Shown here in pieces: positions 23,591-32,981 of a stretch of 36,107 bases of DNA. Under the pieces are notes generated by a model. The model was given only the letters and a program-made list of their open reading frames with translations. It made no database searches and was not told the DNA's origin. The stretch is from Nocardia wallacei. Lineage in GTDB: Bacteria; Actinomycetota; Actinomycetes; Mycobacteriales; Mycobacteriaceae. The translations under genes and the position numbers were made by a program. The stretch's first letter is position 1. Each line of letters starts with the position of its first letter. The stretch spans positions 1 to 36,107 of the forward strand of contig NZ_JARWOP010000088.1 of assembly GCF_029868745.1 (NCBI RefSeq). Direction: 5' to 3'.

Positions 23591-24433
23591 ATGAGCGTTT
23601 TCGGGGCGGACTATCCGGGCATCGACCTGCGCGGGGCCCGCGTGCTCATCACCGGCGGCGGGCGCGGGATCGGGCAGGCGACCGCGGAGTTGTTCGCGGA
23701 CAAGGGATCCCAGGTCACCGTTGCGGATGTCGATGTGGTCGCGGCGCAGGCGGCCGCGGCGACGATCGGCGGGCGAGCCTGCGAACTCGACGTGCGGGAC
23801 CGCGCGGGATGGGACAAGGCGGTCGCCGACCTCGGCGGTGTCGACGTGCTGGTCAACAATGCCGGTGTGATGCCCGCCGGAGCGTTCCTGGCCGAGCCGG
23901 ATGCCGTGGGCCACACCACGATCGACGTCAATGTGTGGGGCCTGATCCACGGCATGCGGGCGGTGGTGCCGGGGATGATCGAGCAGGGGCGCGGACACGT
24001 CGTCAACGTGGCCTCACTGGCCGGGAAGATTCCGCTTCCCGGGCTGGCCGTGTACAACGCCAGCAAGTTCGCCGCCGTCGGCCTGTCGGCGGCGACCCGG
24101 CTGGAGTTCGCCGAGCACGGCGTGAGCGTGAGCTGCGTGCTGCCCTCGGCGGTGCGCACCCGCCTGTCGTCCGGGCTGGCGCTCGGCCACGGCCTGCCGA
24201 CCGTCGACCCGGGGGATGTCGCGGCCGCGATCCTGAAGACCTGCCGGACCCGCCGCGCCGAGGTGGCCGTCCCCGGCTACCTCAACCCCGTCGACCTCGC
24301 CTTGGCCGCCGCCCCCGAACCGGCTGTGCGCCTGGTCCGCCGCCTCTTCGACGGCGACCGAGCCCTGCACCCGTCCGACCGCCGGACCCGCGCCGCCTAC
24401 GAGGACCAGATCCGCGCCATCGCCGAGGACTGA
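23591..24433 (+). CDS. Short-chain dehydrogenase/reductase
   Basis: A classical-type SDR of 280 aa. Cofactor motif TGGGRGIG near residues 20-27, NNAG near 93-96, catalytic S142, Y155 and K159 (YNASK). An acidic Asp (DVD at about 46-48) after strand 2 favours NAD over NADP; this is inference. The C-terminal 50 residues are Arg-rich and extend past the Rossmann domain. ATG 23591 has GAAAGGAAG upstream. With the patatin it forms a two-gene operon: lipid ester release followed by oxidation or reduction of an alcohol or keto product would be a sensible pairing, though the substrate is unknown. It converges on pcd with 8 nt between stops. Confidence 0.88.
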   Translation: MSVFGADYPGIDLRGARVLITGGGRGIGQATAELFADKGSQVTVADVDVVAAQAAAATIGGRACELDVRDRAGWDKAVADLGGVDVLVNNAGVMPAGAFLAEPDAVGHTTIDVNVWGLIHGMRAVVPGMIEQGRGHVVNVASLAGKIPLPGLAVYNASKFAAVGLSAATRLEFAEHGVSVSCVLPSAVRTRLSSGLALGHGLPTVDPGDVAAAILKTCRTRRAEVAVPGYLNPVDLALAAAPEPAVRLVRRLFDGDRALHPSDRRTRAAYEDQIRAIAED

Positions 24434-24441
24434 TCGGGTGC

Positions 24442-25971
24442 CTATCCGAAGCGAATGCCTTGGGCCAGCGGGAGTTCGGCGGAGTAGTTGACGGTGTTGG
24501 TGGCGCGGCGCATGTAGGCCTTCCAGGCGTCCGAACCGGATTCGCGGCCGCCGCCGGTGTGCTTCTCGCCGCCGAAAGCGCCGCCGATCTCCGCCCCCGA
24601 GGTGCCGATATTGACGTTGGCGATGCCGCAGTCGGAGCCGTCGGCGGCCAGGAACCGCTCGGCCTCGCGCTGGTCGCCGGTGAAAATCGCCGACGAGAGC
24701 CCTTGCGGCACACCGTTGTGCAGTGCGATCGCGGTGTCGAAGTCCTGGTAGGTCAGCACGTACAGGATGGGCGCGAAGGTCTCCTCGCGAACCACCTCCG
24801 TCTGGGCGGGCATGCGCACGATCGCCGGACGCACGTAGTACGAGTCCTCCCCGGACACCATGAGACGCTCTGCGCCGCAGACCAGTTCGCCGCCATCGGC
24901 CACGGCGCGGGCGACGGCCTCCTGCATCGCCGCGTAGGCCCGCCCGTCGATCAGCGGCCCCACCAGCACGTCGTTATCCAGCGGATTGCCCACGCGCAGC
25001 TGGTGATACGCCTGCTCGATCCGGCCCACCAGCGAGTCGGCCACATCGGCGTGGACGATGAGCCGCCGCAGCGTGGTGCAGCGCTGCCCGGCCGTGCCCG
25101 CCGCGGCGAAAACGACACCGCGCGTGGCCAATTCCAGGTCGGCCGAGGGCGTGACGACGGCCGCGTTGTTGCCGCCCAGCTCCAGCAGGCAGCGACCGAA
25201 CCGGGCCGCCACCCGCGGACCGACCGCGCGGCCCATCCGCACCGACCCGGTCGCACTCACCAGCGCGACCCGCTCGTCGTCGACCAGCCGCTCACCCACC
25301 GCCACGCCGCCCTGGATCAGCTGGTGGATCTCCGGATCGGCGCCGACCTCCGCCGCCGCCCGCCGCAGCAGGGCGTGGCAGGCCAGCGCGGTCAACGGCG
25401 TTGTCTCCGAGGGCTTCCAGACCACCGTGTCCCCGCACACCAGCGCGACCGCGGTATTCCACGACCAGACCGCGACCGGAAAATTGAACGCCGACACCAC
25501 CCCCACGACCCCCAGCGGATGCCAGGTCTCCATCAACCGGTGACCGGGCCGCTCCGAGGGCATCGTGCGCCCGTACAGCTGGCGGGACAGCCCCACCGCG
25601 AACTCGCAGATATCGATCATCTCCTGGACCTCGCCGCGGGCCTCGGCGCCGATCTTGCCCGCCTCCAGCGTGACCAGCTCGGCCAGTGCGCCGAGATGCT
25701 CGGTGAGCAACTGCCCGAGGCGGCGGACCACCGCGGCCCGCTGCGGCGCGGGGACGGTGCGCCACGACCGGAAGGCATTGGCGGCCTTGTCGATTGCCTC
25801 GTCCACCGCCGCGGCCGTGCTCGGGCGCAGGCTCGCCAGCTCGCCCCCGGTGATGGGCGTGCGCGCCGGCAGCGCGCCGGGTTCGGGCGGGGCGGCGCCG
25901 AGGTCGCGCAGATGGCGTTCGGCGCGGTCACGCAGGTGGCCGGTGTCGATTGCGGTCGGTGCTGAGGTCAT
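24442..25971 (-). CDS. pcd: L-2-aminoadipate-6-semialdehyde (piperideine-6-carboxylate) dehydrogenase
   Basis: NAD(P)-dependent aldehyde dehydrogenase of the ALDH7 type, 509 aa. Catalytic C298 lies in AGQRCTTLRRL and the general base E264 in LLELGGNNA; SAFNFPVAVWSWN and VVWKPSETTPLTA are the cofactor-pocket motifs. The ALDH7-like GGAFGGEKHTGGGRESGSDA near the end supports the specific assignment. It oxidises aminoadipate semialdehyde, produced by Lat from lysine, to 2-aminoadipate. Position beside lrpA and lat, and divergence from lrpA across 110 nt, match Rv3293/Rv3291c/Rv3290c. ATG 25971 has GGGAG seven nt upstream. Confidence 0.92.
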   Translation of the reverse strand: MTSAPTAIDTGHLRDRAERHLRDLGAAPPEPGALPARTPITGGELASLRPSTAAAVDEAIDKAANAFRSWRTVPAPQRAAVVRRLGQLLTEHLGALAELVTLEAGKIGAEARGEVQEMIDICEFAVGLSRQLYGRTMPSERPGHRLMETWHPLGVVGVVSAFNFPVAVWSWNTAVALVCGDTVVWKPSETTPLTALACHALLRRAAAEVGADPEIHQLIQGGVAVGERLVDDERVALVSATGSVRMGRAVGPRVAARFGRCLLELGGNNAAVVTPSADLELATRGVVFAAAGTAGQRCTTLRRLIVHADVADSLVGRIEQAYHQLRVGNPLDNDVLVGPLIDGRAYAAMQEAVARAVADGGELVCGAERLMVSGEDSYYVRPAIVRMPAQTEVVREETFAPILYVLTYQDFDTAIALHNGVPQGLSSAIFTGDQREAERFLAADGSDCGIANVNIGTSGAEIGGAFGGEKHTGGGRESGSDAWKAYMRRATNTVNYSAELPLAQGIRFG

Positions 25972-26069
25972 GGGTTACTCCCTGTCCGAGGGTGGCTTTC
26001 GCGGCGTCGCGGGCCCCGTTCGGCGGCCGTCGCGGGCTCGGTTCCTGCCACGAGTCCGGTGTGCTGGGT

Positions 26070-26075
26070 TAGCCT
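26070..26075 (+). promoter_or_regulatory. -10 box of leaderless lrpA
   Basis: TAGCCT followed by 6 nt and ATG 26082; no ribosome-binding sequence between them. Confidence 0.55.
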
Positions 26076-26081
26076 TCGCTG

Positions 26082-26534
26082 ATGGCGGATGCACCGGCGA
26101 AACCTGCTCTGGACGACATCGATCGACTGCTCATTCGGGAATTGATGGCCGACGGCCGAGCCACGCTCTCCAATCTGGCGGAGAAGGCGAATCTTTCGGT
26201 GTCGGCGGTGCAGTCCCGGGTGCGTCGGCTCGAGGCGCGCGGGGTGATCCGCGGTTACACGGCCAAGGTGGATCCCGAGGCGCTGGGCCAGCTGTTGTCG
26301 GCATTCGTCGCCATCACTCCTCTCGACCCCTCGCAGCCCGACGACGCTCCCGCACTGCTGCAGCACATCCCGGGCATCGAGGAGTGCCACTCGGTGGCCG
26401 GCGAGGAGAGCTATGTGCTGCTGGTGCGGGTGGCCTCGCCCCGGCACCTGGAGCAGTTGCTGCAGGAGATTCGCGCTACGGCCAACGTTCGGACTCGAAG
26501 CACCATCATCCTGCAGACATTCTATGACAGATGA
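26082..26534 (+). CDS. lrpA: Lrp/AsnC-family regulator LrpA
   Basis: A 150-aa feast/famine regulator, the same length as M. tuberculosis LrpA (Rv3291c). The N-terminal winged helix-turn-helix spans about 11-60 (RLLIRELMADGRATLSNLAE, SAVQSRVRRLEARGVIRGY); the RAM effector domain follows (IEECHSVAGEESYVLLVRVA). Members form octamers that respond to amino acids and to starvation. It is divergent from pcd and 64 nt upstream of lat, whose leader holds two CGTAA-based palindromes, so control of lysine catabolism by LrpA is the natural inference. Start ATG 26082 follows a TAGCCT -10 box by 6 nt. Confidence 0.93.
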   Translation: MADAPAKPALDDIDRLLIRELMADGRATLSNLAEKANLSVSAVQSRVRRLEARGVIRGYTAKVDPEALGQLLSAFVAITPLDPSQPDDAPALLQHIPGIEECHSVAGEESYVLLVRVASPRHLEQLLQEIRATANVRTRSTIILQTFYDR

Positions 26535-26542
26535 GTCTCGAT

Positions 26543-26555
26543 CGTAATCTTTACG
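26543..26555. promoter_or_regulatory. Putative LrpA site 1 (CGTAA-N3-TTACG)
   Basis: CGTAATCTTTACG is a perfect inverted repeat with a 3-nt spacer, directly after lrpA and upstream of lat. Lrp sites are typically A/T-rich palindromes; this one stands out in a G+C-rich genome. Confidence 0.5.
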
Positions 26556-26572
26556 GAGTGCCGTAGCAAAAG

Positions 26573-26586
26573 CGTAAAAATTTGCG
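26573..26586. promoter_or_regulatory. Putative LrpA site 2 near the lat promoter
   Basis: CGTAAAAATTTGCG matches its reverse complement at 10 of 14 positions, begins 30 bp (about three helical turns) after the start of site 1, and abuts the lat -10 box. Confidence 0.45.
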
Positions 26587-26592
26587 TAATCT
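26587..26592 (+). promoter_or_regulatory. -10 box of leaderless lat
   Basis: TAATCT followed by 6 nt and GTG 26599. Confidence 0.55.
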
Positions 26593-26598
26593 GCCAGT

Positions 26599-27936
26599 GT
26601 GACCCTAGAACTGGAGCGCCCAGGGGCGGTTGCCGACGACATGCTGGTCACCCCCTCCCGGGTACACGAGATCCTGTCCGCGAACATCCTCGCCGACGGT
26701 TTCGAGCTGGTGCTGGATCTGCGCGCCTCGCGTGGCCGGCGCCTGGTCGACGCCCGTGACGGCACCGCCTATCTGGATATGTTCGGCTTCTTCGCGTCCT
26801 CGGCGCTGGGCATGAACCATCCGGCGCTGGCCGACGACGCCTCCTTTCGCGACGAACTCACCACGGCCGCGCTGAACAAGCCGAGCAACTCCGACATCTA
26901 CACCGTCGAGATGGCGCGCTTCGTAGACACTTTCGCGCGGGTGCTCGGCGATCCCGCACTGCCGCACCTGTTCTTCATCGACGGTGGCGGTCTCGCGGTG
27001 GAGAACGCGCTCAAGGTGGCCTTCGACTGGAAGAGCCGGCACAACGAAATGCGCGGCCGCCCAGCCGAACTGGGCACCAAGGTGCTGCACCTGACCGGCG
27101 CCTTTCACGGGCGCACGGGATACACGCTGTCGCTGACGAACACCGATCCGGTGAAGACCGCGCGCTTTCCGTCCTTCGGCTGGCCGCGCATCGACACCCC
27201 GTATCTGGCCGGGGATATCGACATCGAGGCGGCGGAGGCTCGCGCGCTGGCGCAGGCGCGCGCAGCGTTCGCCGAAAACCCGCACGACATAGCCTGTTTC
27301 ATCGCCGAACCGATCCAGGGCGAGGGCGGCGATCGCCATCTGCGCCCGGAGTTCCTGCGCGCGATGCAGGCGCTGTGCCGGGAGAACGACGCGCTGTTCG
27401 TGCTCGACGAGGTGCAGACCGGCGTGGCCGCGACCGGAAGCATGTGGGCCTACCGGCAATTGGGGCTGCGCCCGGACGTGGTCGCCTTCGGTAAGAAGAC
27501 CCAGGTGTGCGGGGTGATGGCGGGCGGCCGCGTCGACGAGGTGCCCGACAATGTCTTCGCGGTGAGTTCCCGGCTGAACTCCACCTGGGGCGGGAATCTC
27601 ACGGACATGGTGCGGGCTCGCCGCGTCCTCGAGGTGATCGAGCGCGAGGAACTGGCCGCGCGGGCCGGTCGCCTCGGCGCGCATCTGCTGGACCGGCTGG
27701 TCGCGCTGGCCGAACGGCATCCGGCCGTCACCGAGCCTCGCGGTCGCGGACTGCTGTGCGCGATCACCCTGCCGTCGGCGCACCGGCGCGACGCGGTCGT
27801 CACCGAACTGCGCGAGCGTGAGCACGTCTTGATCCTCGGCACGGGGGAGCGTGGCCTCCGGTTCCGGCCGCCGCTGACGGTGACGGAAGCGGAGTTGGAC
27901 GAGGCCGTGGACGCAGTGGACCGGGTGCTCGGCTGA
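26599..27936 (+). CDS. lat: L-lysine 6-aminotransferase
   Basis: Class III PLP aminotransferase of 445 aa, like M. tuberculosis Lat (about 449 aa). It moves the epsilon-amino group of lysine to 2-oxoglutarate, giving aminoadipate semialdehyde, which Pcd then oxidises. The PLP Lys is K300 in AFGKKTQV, D270 in LDEVQTG contacts the pyridine nitrogen, and EPIQGEGGD at 237-245 carries the glutamate switch of this family; FFIDGGGLAVENALKVA is the cofactor phosphate region. In some Nocardia and Streptomyces the same enzyme feeds beta-lactam synthesis, but no such cluster is present here. Leaderless GTG start 6 nt after TAATCT, with likely LrpA sites upstream. Confidence 0.94.
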   Translation: MTLELERPGAVADDMLVTPSRVHEILSANILADGFELVLDLRASRGRRLVDARDGTAYLDMFGFFASSALGMNHPALADDASFRDELTTAALNKPSNSDIYTVEMARFVDTFARVLGDPALPHLFFIDGGGLAVENALKVAFDWKSRHNEMRGRPAELGTKVLHLTGAFHGRTGYTLSLTNTDPVKTARFPSFGWPRIDTPYLAGDIDIEAAEARALAQARAAFAENPHDIACFIAEPIQGEGGDRHLRPEFLRAMQALCRENDALFVLDEVQTGVAATGSMWAYRQLGLRPDVVAFGKKTQVCGVMAGGRVDEVPDNVFAVSSRLNSTWGGNLTDMVRARRVLEVIEREELAARAGRLGAHLLDRLVALAERHPAVTEPRGRGLLCAITLPSAHRRDAVVTELREREHVLILGTGERGLRFRPPLTVTEAELDEAVDAVDRVLG

Positions 27937-28009
27937 CCCCTGCGCGGCGTGCGGCAGGTTCGTCGCGCGACATCGCTGAAATGTTGCTGCGAAAGAAGCT
28001 GTGGCCCTC

Positions 28010-28015
28010 TAGTAT
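28010..28015 (+). promoter_or_regulatory. -10 box of the upstream ORF/lipoprotein transcript
   Basis: TAGTAT followed by 6 nt and ATG 28022, which opens a 14-codon ORF and not the lipoprotein frame. Confidence 0.5.
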
Positions 28016-28021
28016 TCGTCC

Positions 28022-28066
28022 ATGTCGATTCGCCGGTTCGACTTCTCGGCACGGTGCGGCGCGTGA
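28022..28066 (+). CDS. 14-codon leaderless upstream ORF
   Basis: Encodes MSIRRFDFSARCGA. Its ATG is 6 nt after a TAGTAT -10 box, so it should be translated from the 5' end of the mRNA without a ribosome site. Its TGA at 28064-28066 overlaps the lipoprotein's GTG (28063-28065) in a GTGA arrangement, which would deliver ribosomes to that start. The lipoprotein frame has no start codon that would itself be leaderless. A role as a coupling or attenuating leader peptide is inferred; there is a single Cys codon near the end. Confidence 0.5.
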   Translation: MSIRRFDFSARCGA

Positions 28067-29256
28067 GCGCCCGGCACGTTCGTCTCGCAGTCTTGGTCAC
28101 GGCCGTCGTACTGGCCGGTTGCTCACCGGGCGCCTCGGGGGAGAAAGCACCGACCGGTGCCGTCTCGTCCACAGTTGCCACTGTCTCGGGCGAGCCTTCC
28201 CCGGCGGCGATGAATCTGCTGCCGGGGATGCCGCCACCGATGTCGGGCACCGATGTGTACGCCGGCGCCCGCGAACTCGCCCCGTCGGTGGCCGATCATT
28301 TGCCCCGCGTCTACGTTCCCAACAGCAAGTCGAACACCGTGACCGTGATCGACCCGGCCACCTTCCAGGTCGTCGACACCTACTCCTCGCGGGGCGTGGA
28401 GCCACAGCACGTCGTGCCGTCCTACGACATGCAGACCCTGTACGCGACCAACGATCTGCCGATCGGCGGCGGCAGCCTGATGCCGATCGATCCACGCACC
28501 GGCAAGTCCGGGGACCCGCTCCCGGTGCGCGACCCGTACAACATGTACTTCACCCCCGACGGCCGCTACGCCGTGGTCGTCGCCGAGGCGGACCGATCGC
28601 TGGATCTCTACGACCCGCACACGTGGCGGCAGGTCGGCTCGGTCCCGGTGCCCGACTGCGCCGGTGTCGACCACCTGGACTTCACCGCCGACGGCCGATT
28701 CGCCCTGGCCAGTTGCGAATTCGCCGGTCGCATGGCGGTGCTCGACATCGGCGCGCTGCGGCTGGTGCGGACGGTGGAGCTGCCGGGCGGGCCGCACGGC
28801 ATGCCGCAGGACGTCAAGCTGTCGCCGGACGGGTCGACCTTCTTCGTCGCGGACATGATGGCCGACGGCGTGTACACCGTGGACGCGAAATCCTTCGACG
28901 TCACCGGGCACTTGCCCACCGGCAGAGGCGCGCACGGCCTGTACGTCACCCGGGACTCGCGGCAGCTGATCATCACCAATCGCGGCGAGGGCAGCCTTTC
29001 GGTGTGGGACTTCGCGGCGCGGCGGCTGGTGCGCAAGTGGGAGCTGCCCGGCGGCGGCAGTCCGGACATGGGCAATCTCTCCGCCGACGGCCGGGTCTTC
29101 TGGGTGGCGGGCCGCTACCACGACGAGGTGTACGCCATCGACATCGTGGACTGGAAGCTGTTGGCGCGCATACCCGTCGGGCACGGACCGCACGGGCTGA
29201 CCATCTGGCCGCAACCGGGACGCTATTGCACCGGGCATACCGGAGTCATGCGCTGA
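28063..29256 (+). CDS. Beta-propeller (YncE-like) lipoprotein
   Basis: A 397-aa secreted lipoprotein. Residues 1-20 form a signal peptide with lipobox LAGC (C20 lipidated), followed by a Ser/Thr/Pro linker to about residue 50. The rest consists of repeated propeller blades: RVYVPNSKSNTVTVIDPAT, YNMYFTPDGRYAVVVAEAD, VDHLDFTADGRFALASCE, QDVKLSPDGSTFFVADMM, AHGLYVTRDSRQLIITNRGE and MGNLSADGRVFWVAG, about seven in total. Such YncE/lactonase-type propellers bind ligands or partners; an enzymatic role is not evident. GTG 28063 gives a clean signal peptide and overlaps the upstream ORF stop; GTG 28054 is an alternative adding three residues. It occupies the place where M. tuberculosis has the usfY-rsbW-sigF genes next to lat. 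Confidence 0.85.
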   Translation: MSARHVRLAVLVTAVVLAGCSPGASGEKAPTGAVSSTVATVSGEPSPAAMNLLPGMPPPMSGTDVYAGARELAPSVADHLPRVYVPNSKSNTVTVIDPATFQVVDTYSSRGVEPQHVVPSYDMQTLYATNDLPIGGGSLMPIDPRTGKSGDPLPVRDPYNMYFTPDGRYAVVVAEADRSLDLYDPHTWRQVGSVPVPDCAGVDHLDFTADGRFALASCEFAGRMAVLDIGALRLVRTVELPGGPHGMPQDVKLSPDGSTFFVADMMADGVYTVDAKSFDVTGHLPTGRGAHGLYVTRDSRQLIITNRGEGSLSVWDFAARRLVRKWELPGGGSPDMGNLSADGRVFWVAGRYHDEVYAIDIVDWKLLARIPVGHGPHGLTIWPQPGRYCTGHTGVMR

Positions 29257-29280
29257 AAGGTTTTCAGGCCGGGGATTTCC

Positions 29281-29327
29281 GCGGTTTTTCGCGAGCCACA
29301 AACCGCTTCTCACCTGCGGTTTTCCGC
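29281..29327. terminator. Possible terminator hairpins after the lipoprotein
   Basis: GCGGTTT at 29281-29287 pairs with AAACCGC at 29300-29306, and a second small hairpin GCGG-TTTT-CCGC lies at 29316-29327. They sit between the lipoprotein stop and the accD5 promoter. Confidence 0.4.
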
Positions 29328-29395
29328 TGGCGGCCAGCCAATAGCGGTACTCGTCGGTAGCCCCTACTCGGATTTCCACCGAGCCTGGCACTCGT

Positions 29396-29401
29396 TACAC
29401 T
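29396..29401 (+). promoter_or_regulatory. -10 box of leaderless accD5
   Basis: TACACT followed by 7 nt and ATG 29409. GGGG between them is too short and too close to act as a normal ribosome site. Confidence 0.5.
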
Positions 29402-29408
29402 CCGGGGC

Positions 29409-31049
<1,641 letters not shown>

Positions 31050-31260
31050 TCCGACGATATGCGCGGTATCGGGAGCACACTCGGTTGTGAGAAACAACAG
31101 CAGGCCGCGCGCAACTGCCTCAGCCGAGCAAAGATGGTAAGTAGGGCCCTCGCAGACGAGAGCCGCAACGAATACCGTTCGCGGGCGCCGGGAATGCTCC
31201 TGGTTACCGCGAACGCCGGGTCCGGCAGGGCCCGGCACATGGACAGGAGGAGCTGGCGCT

Positions 31261-31581
31261 GTGACGGCTGTAGCTGATGAAGAGGTACTGCGGGCGGCCG
31301 AGCTGGATCTGTCGGTCGACGAATTCGTCGCGATGGAGCCGGTGGTAGCCGACGCCGATACCGAATCGAACGCGGGACCCGTCATCCGGATCCTGAAGGG
31401 CTCGCCCACCGACGACGAGATCGCCGCCCTGGTGTGCGTGCTGGCGGCCGCCGCCGATTCCGCCGCGGCTCCCGGTCCCAGCGGCCCGGCCGACGCGTGG
31501 GGCCGGCCGACGCTGATGCACCGCGGCACGTCGCCGTTCTCCCCGTACGCCTTCCCCCAACTGTCGCACCTGCGCGACTGA
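31261..31581 (+). CDS. accE5: Acyl-CoA carboxylase epsilon subunit AccE5
   Basis: Small epsilon subunit, 106 aa, which stimulates the AccA3-AccD5 complex. The core VIRILKGSPTDDEIAALVCVL at about 41-61 is the AccE family signature, followed by an Ala-rich stretch and a C-terminal WGRP element typical of these subunits. The N-terminal ~35 residues are acidic. It is shorter than the M. tuberculosis protein (about 177 aa), which has a longer N-terminus. GTG 31261 is preceded by GGAGGAG about 8 nt upstream. It lies 211 nt after accD5, a gap in which I see no gene, and its stop is one nt from the maf start. Confidence 0.88.
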   Translation: MTAVADEEVLRAAELDLSVDEFVAMEPVVADADTESNAGPVIRILKGSPTDDEIAALVCVLAAAADSAAAPGPSGPADAWGRPTLMHRGTSPFSPYAFPQLSHLRD

Positions 31582-31582
31582 C

Positions 31583-32224
31583 GTGACGGAGTTCGTACTC
31601 GGCTCCGCCTCGCCCGCCCGGCTGGAGGTCCTGCGGTCCGCCGGCCTGCGCCCGCTGGTGCGCGTCTCGGAGGTGGACGAGGACGCGGTGGCGGCGGCAC
31701 TGCCGCCGGGCACCGACCCGGCAGGCGTGGTGACCGCGCTCGCGCGCGCCAAGGCCGAAGCCGTGGCCGCGGCGTTGGTCGCGGAGCGCGCCGAGGCCAT
31801 CGCGGATTGCGTGGTGGTGGGCTGTGATTCGATGCTGCTCGTCGACGGTGTGCTGCAGGGCAAGCCGCTCACGCCGGAGGTGGCGCGGGAGCGCTGGGCC
31901 GCGATGGCCGGCCGCGGCGCCGACCTGCTGACCGGTCACTGCGTGCTGCGCCTGCGGGACGCGCGCACGGTCGCCGAGGTCGCCGACTGCAGCCGCACCA
32001 CGGTGCATTTCGCCAAGCCCGAACCCGAGGAGCTGGACGCCTACCTCGCCACCGGCGAGCCGTTGCAGGTGGCGGGCGCCTTCACCCTCGACGGCCGGGG
32101 CGGCTGGTTCGTCGACCGCATCGAGGGCGACCCGTCGAGCGTGATCGGGATCGGGCTACCGCTGCTGCGTCGACTGCTTGCCGGCGTGGGTGTCGGCATT
32201 GCGCAGCTGTGGGTCGGTTCGTAG
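31583..32224 (+). CDS. maf: Maf-family nucleotide pyrophosphatase
   Basis: A 213-aa Maf protein, a nucleoside triphosphate pyrophosphatase that removes non-canonical or modified nucleotides and may restrain septation. The N-terminal phosphate loop GSASPARLEVLRSAG at about 7-21 is the signature SxSPRR-type motif, though the second Arg is Leu here; VVGCDSMLLVDG holds the catalytic Asp, GKPLTPEVARERW follows, and GAFTLDGRGGWFVDRIEGDPSSVIG closes the domain. GTG 31583 is separated from the accE5 stop by one nt, so translation is probably coupled. The 3' end overlaps the convergent regulator gene by 69 nt. Confidence 0.92.
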   Translation: MTEFVLGSASPARLEVLRSAGLRPLVRVSEVDEDAVAAALPPGTDPAGVVTALARAKAEAVAAALVAERAEAIADCVVVGCDSMLLVDGVLQGKPLTPEVARERWAAMAGRGADLLTGHCVLRLRDARTVAEVADCSRTTVHFAKPEPEELDAYLATGEPLQVAGAFTLDGRGGWFVDRIEGDPSSVIGIGLPLLRRLLAGVGVGIAQLWVGS

Positions 32225-32953
32225 CTGCGGACCGACCCGGCTGCCCGCGGGTGCGGCCAGCCGTGGTTCGCCGTTCGCCGGCAGGTCCGGCAGCTCGGCG
32301 GGATCCGGCACCAGCGTGCTCGCGAGCGCTTCCAGCCGGGCGACGCACATCTCCGGTTCCACGAACGGATGCAGCCGCACGTTGACCGTGTCCCGGCCGC
32401 CGTTGCGGTCGAGCACCTCGCGCATCAGCCCCAGATGGACGCCGCACACCACTTCCGAGTGGGTGCGGGCCAGATCGCGCAGCGGGCACGCGGTGAGGCG
32501 GATCAGCACCTGCTCGTCGGTCTCGGTGGCCGGGTCGCGTTCGGGTGCGAAGCCCAGTTCCGAGGCCGTGGTGACGGTGACGTCCCGGGCATCGGCGAGC
32601 GAGGCGATCGGCTGGTCGCCGGCCTCCAGTTTGGCGCCCCAGGCTCGCCCGGCGGCGACGGCGGCATCCGAGCGCCGCCGCGGATCGCTGCCGAGCTGGT
32701 CGGCCAGCACCTGGGCGAGATCCTGATAGCCGACGGATCGCTGTACCGCGGTGTAACCGATGCGCGGACGGCCGCGACCGCGCGGCGGCTGCTGGAACTG
32801 CCGCACCAGCGACTCTCGCGTCAGCACATCGAGATGGAATCGGACGGTGGTGACGTGTTGCCCGGTGACTCGTGCGAGCTCTTGGGCATCGAGAGGCTCG
32901 CTGGCGCCACGTAGGATCGCGAGCAGGCGCCGTCGTGGCCAAGAATCAGACAT
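32156..32953 (-). CDS. ArsR/SufR-type winged-helix regulator with Cys cluster
   Basis: A 265-aa transcriptional regulator of the COG2345/SufR-like group. The winged helix-turn-helix is at about 5-65 (RRLLAILRGASEPLDAQELA, HVTTVRFHLDVLTRESLV, with a RGRGRPRIGY wing). The effector domain has C156, C170 and C203 plus H173 in a pattern like the Fe-S cluster ligands of SufR (CPLRDLARTHSEVVCGVH, then EMCVAR). An Fe-S or redox sensor is therefore a reasonable inference. ATG 32953 has GGGAGGAGG upstream and a TAAAGT -10 at 32976-32981. It is divergent from sseA, a sulfurtransferase, which could be its target. Its C-terminal ~25 residues are encoded antisense to the 3' end of maf. Confidence 0.8.
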   Translation of the reverse strand: MSDSWPRRRLLAILRGASEPLDAQELARVTGQHVTTVRFHLDVLTRESLVRQFQQPPRGRGRPRIGYTAVQRSVGYQDLAQVLADQLGSDPRRRSDAAVAAGRAWGAKLEAGDQPIASLADARDVTVTTASELGFAPERDPATETDEQVLIRLTACPLRDLARTHSEVVCGVHLGLMREVLDRNGGRDTVNVRLHPFVEPEMCVARLEALASTLVPDPAELPDLPANGEPRLAAPAGSRVGPQLRTDPQLRNADTHAGKQSTQQR

Positions 32954-32975
32954 AGCTCACCCCTCCTCCCGGGAG

Positions 32976-32981
32976 ACTTTA
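32976..32981 (-). promoter_or_regulatory. -10 box of the SufR-like regulator
   Basis: Minus-strand TAAAGT, which would start transcription near 32969 and leave a ~16-nt leader with a GGGAGGAGG ribosome site. Confidence 0.4.

Noticed and set aside
23809..25965. Long plus-strand frame of about 700 codons across the SDR and pcd genes
   Set aside because: It crosses two confidently identified genes in the wrong frame and is rich in Arg/His/Gly, the usual shadow composition.
31050..31260. Short plus-strand frame between accD5 and accE5
   Set aside because: No ribosome site, no recognisable features and an Arg/Ser-rich product; treated as non-coding leader of accE5.
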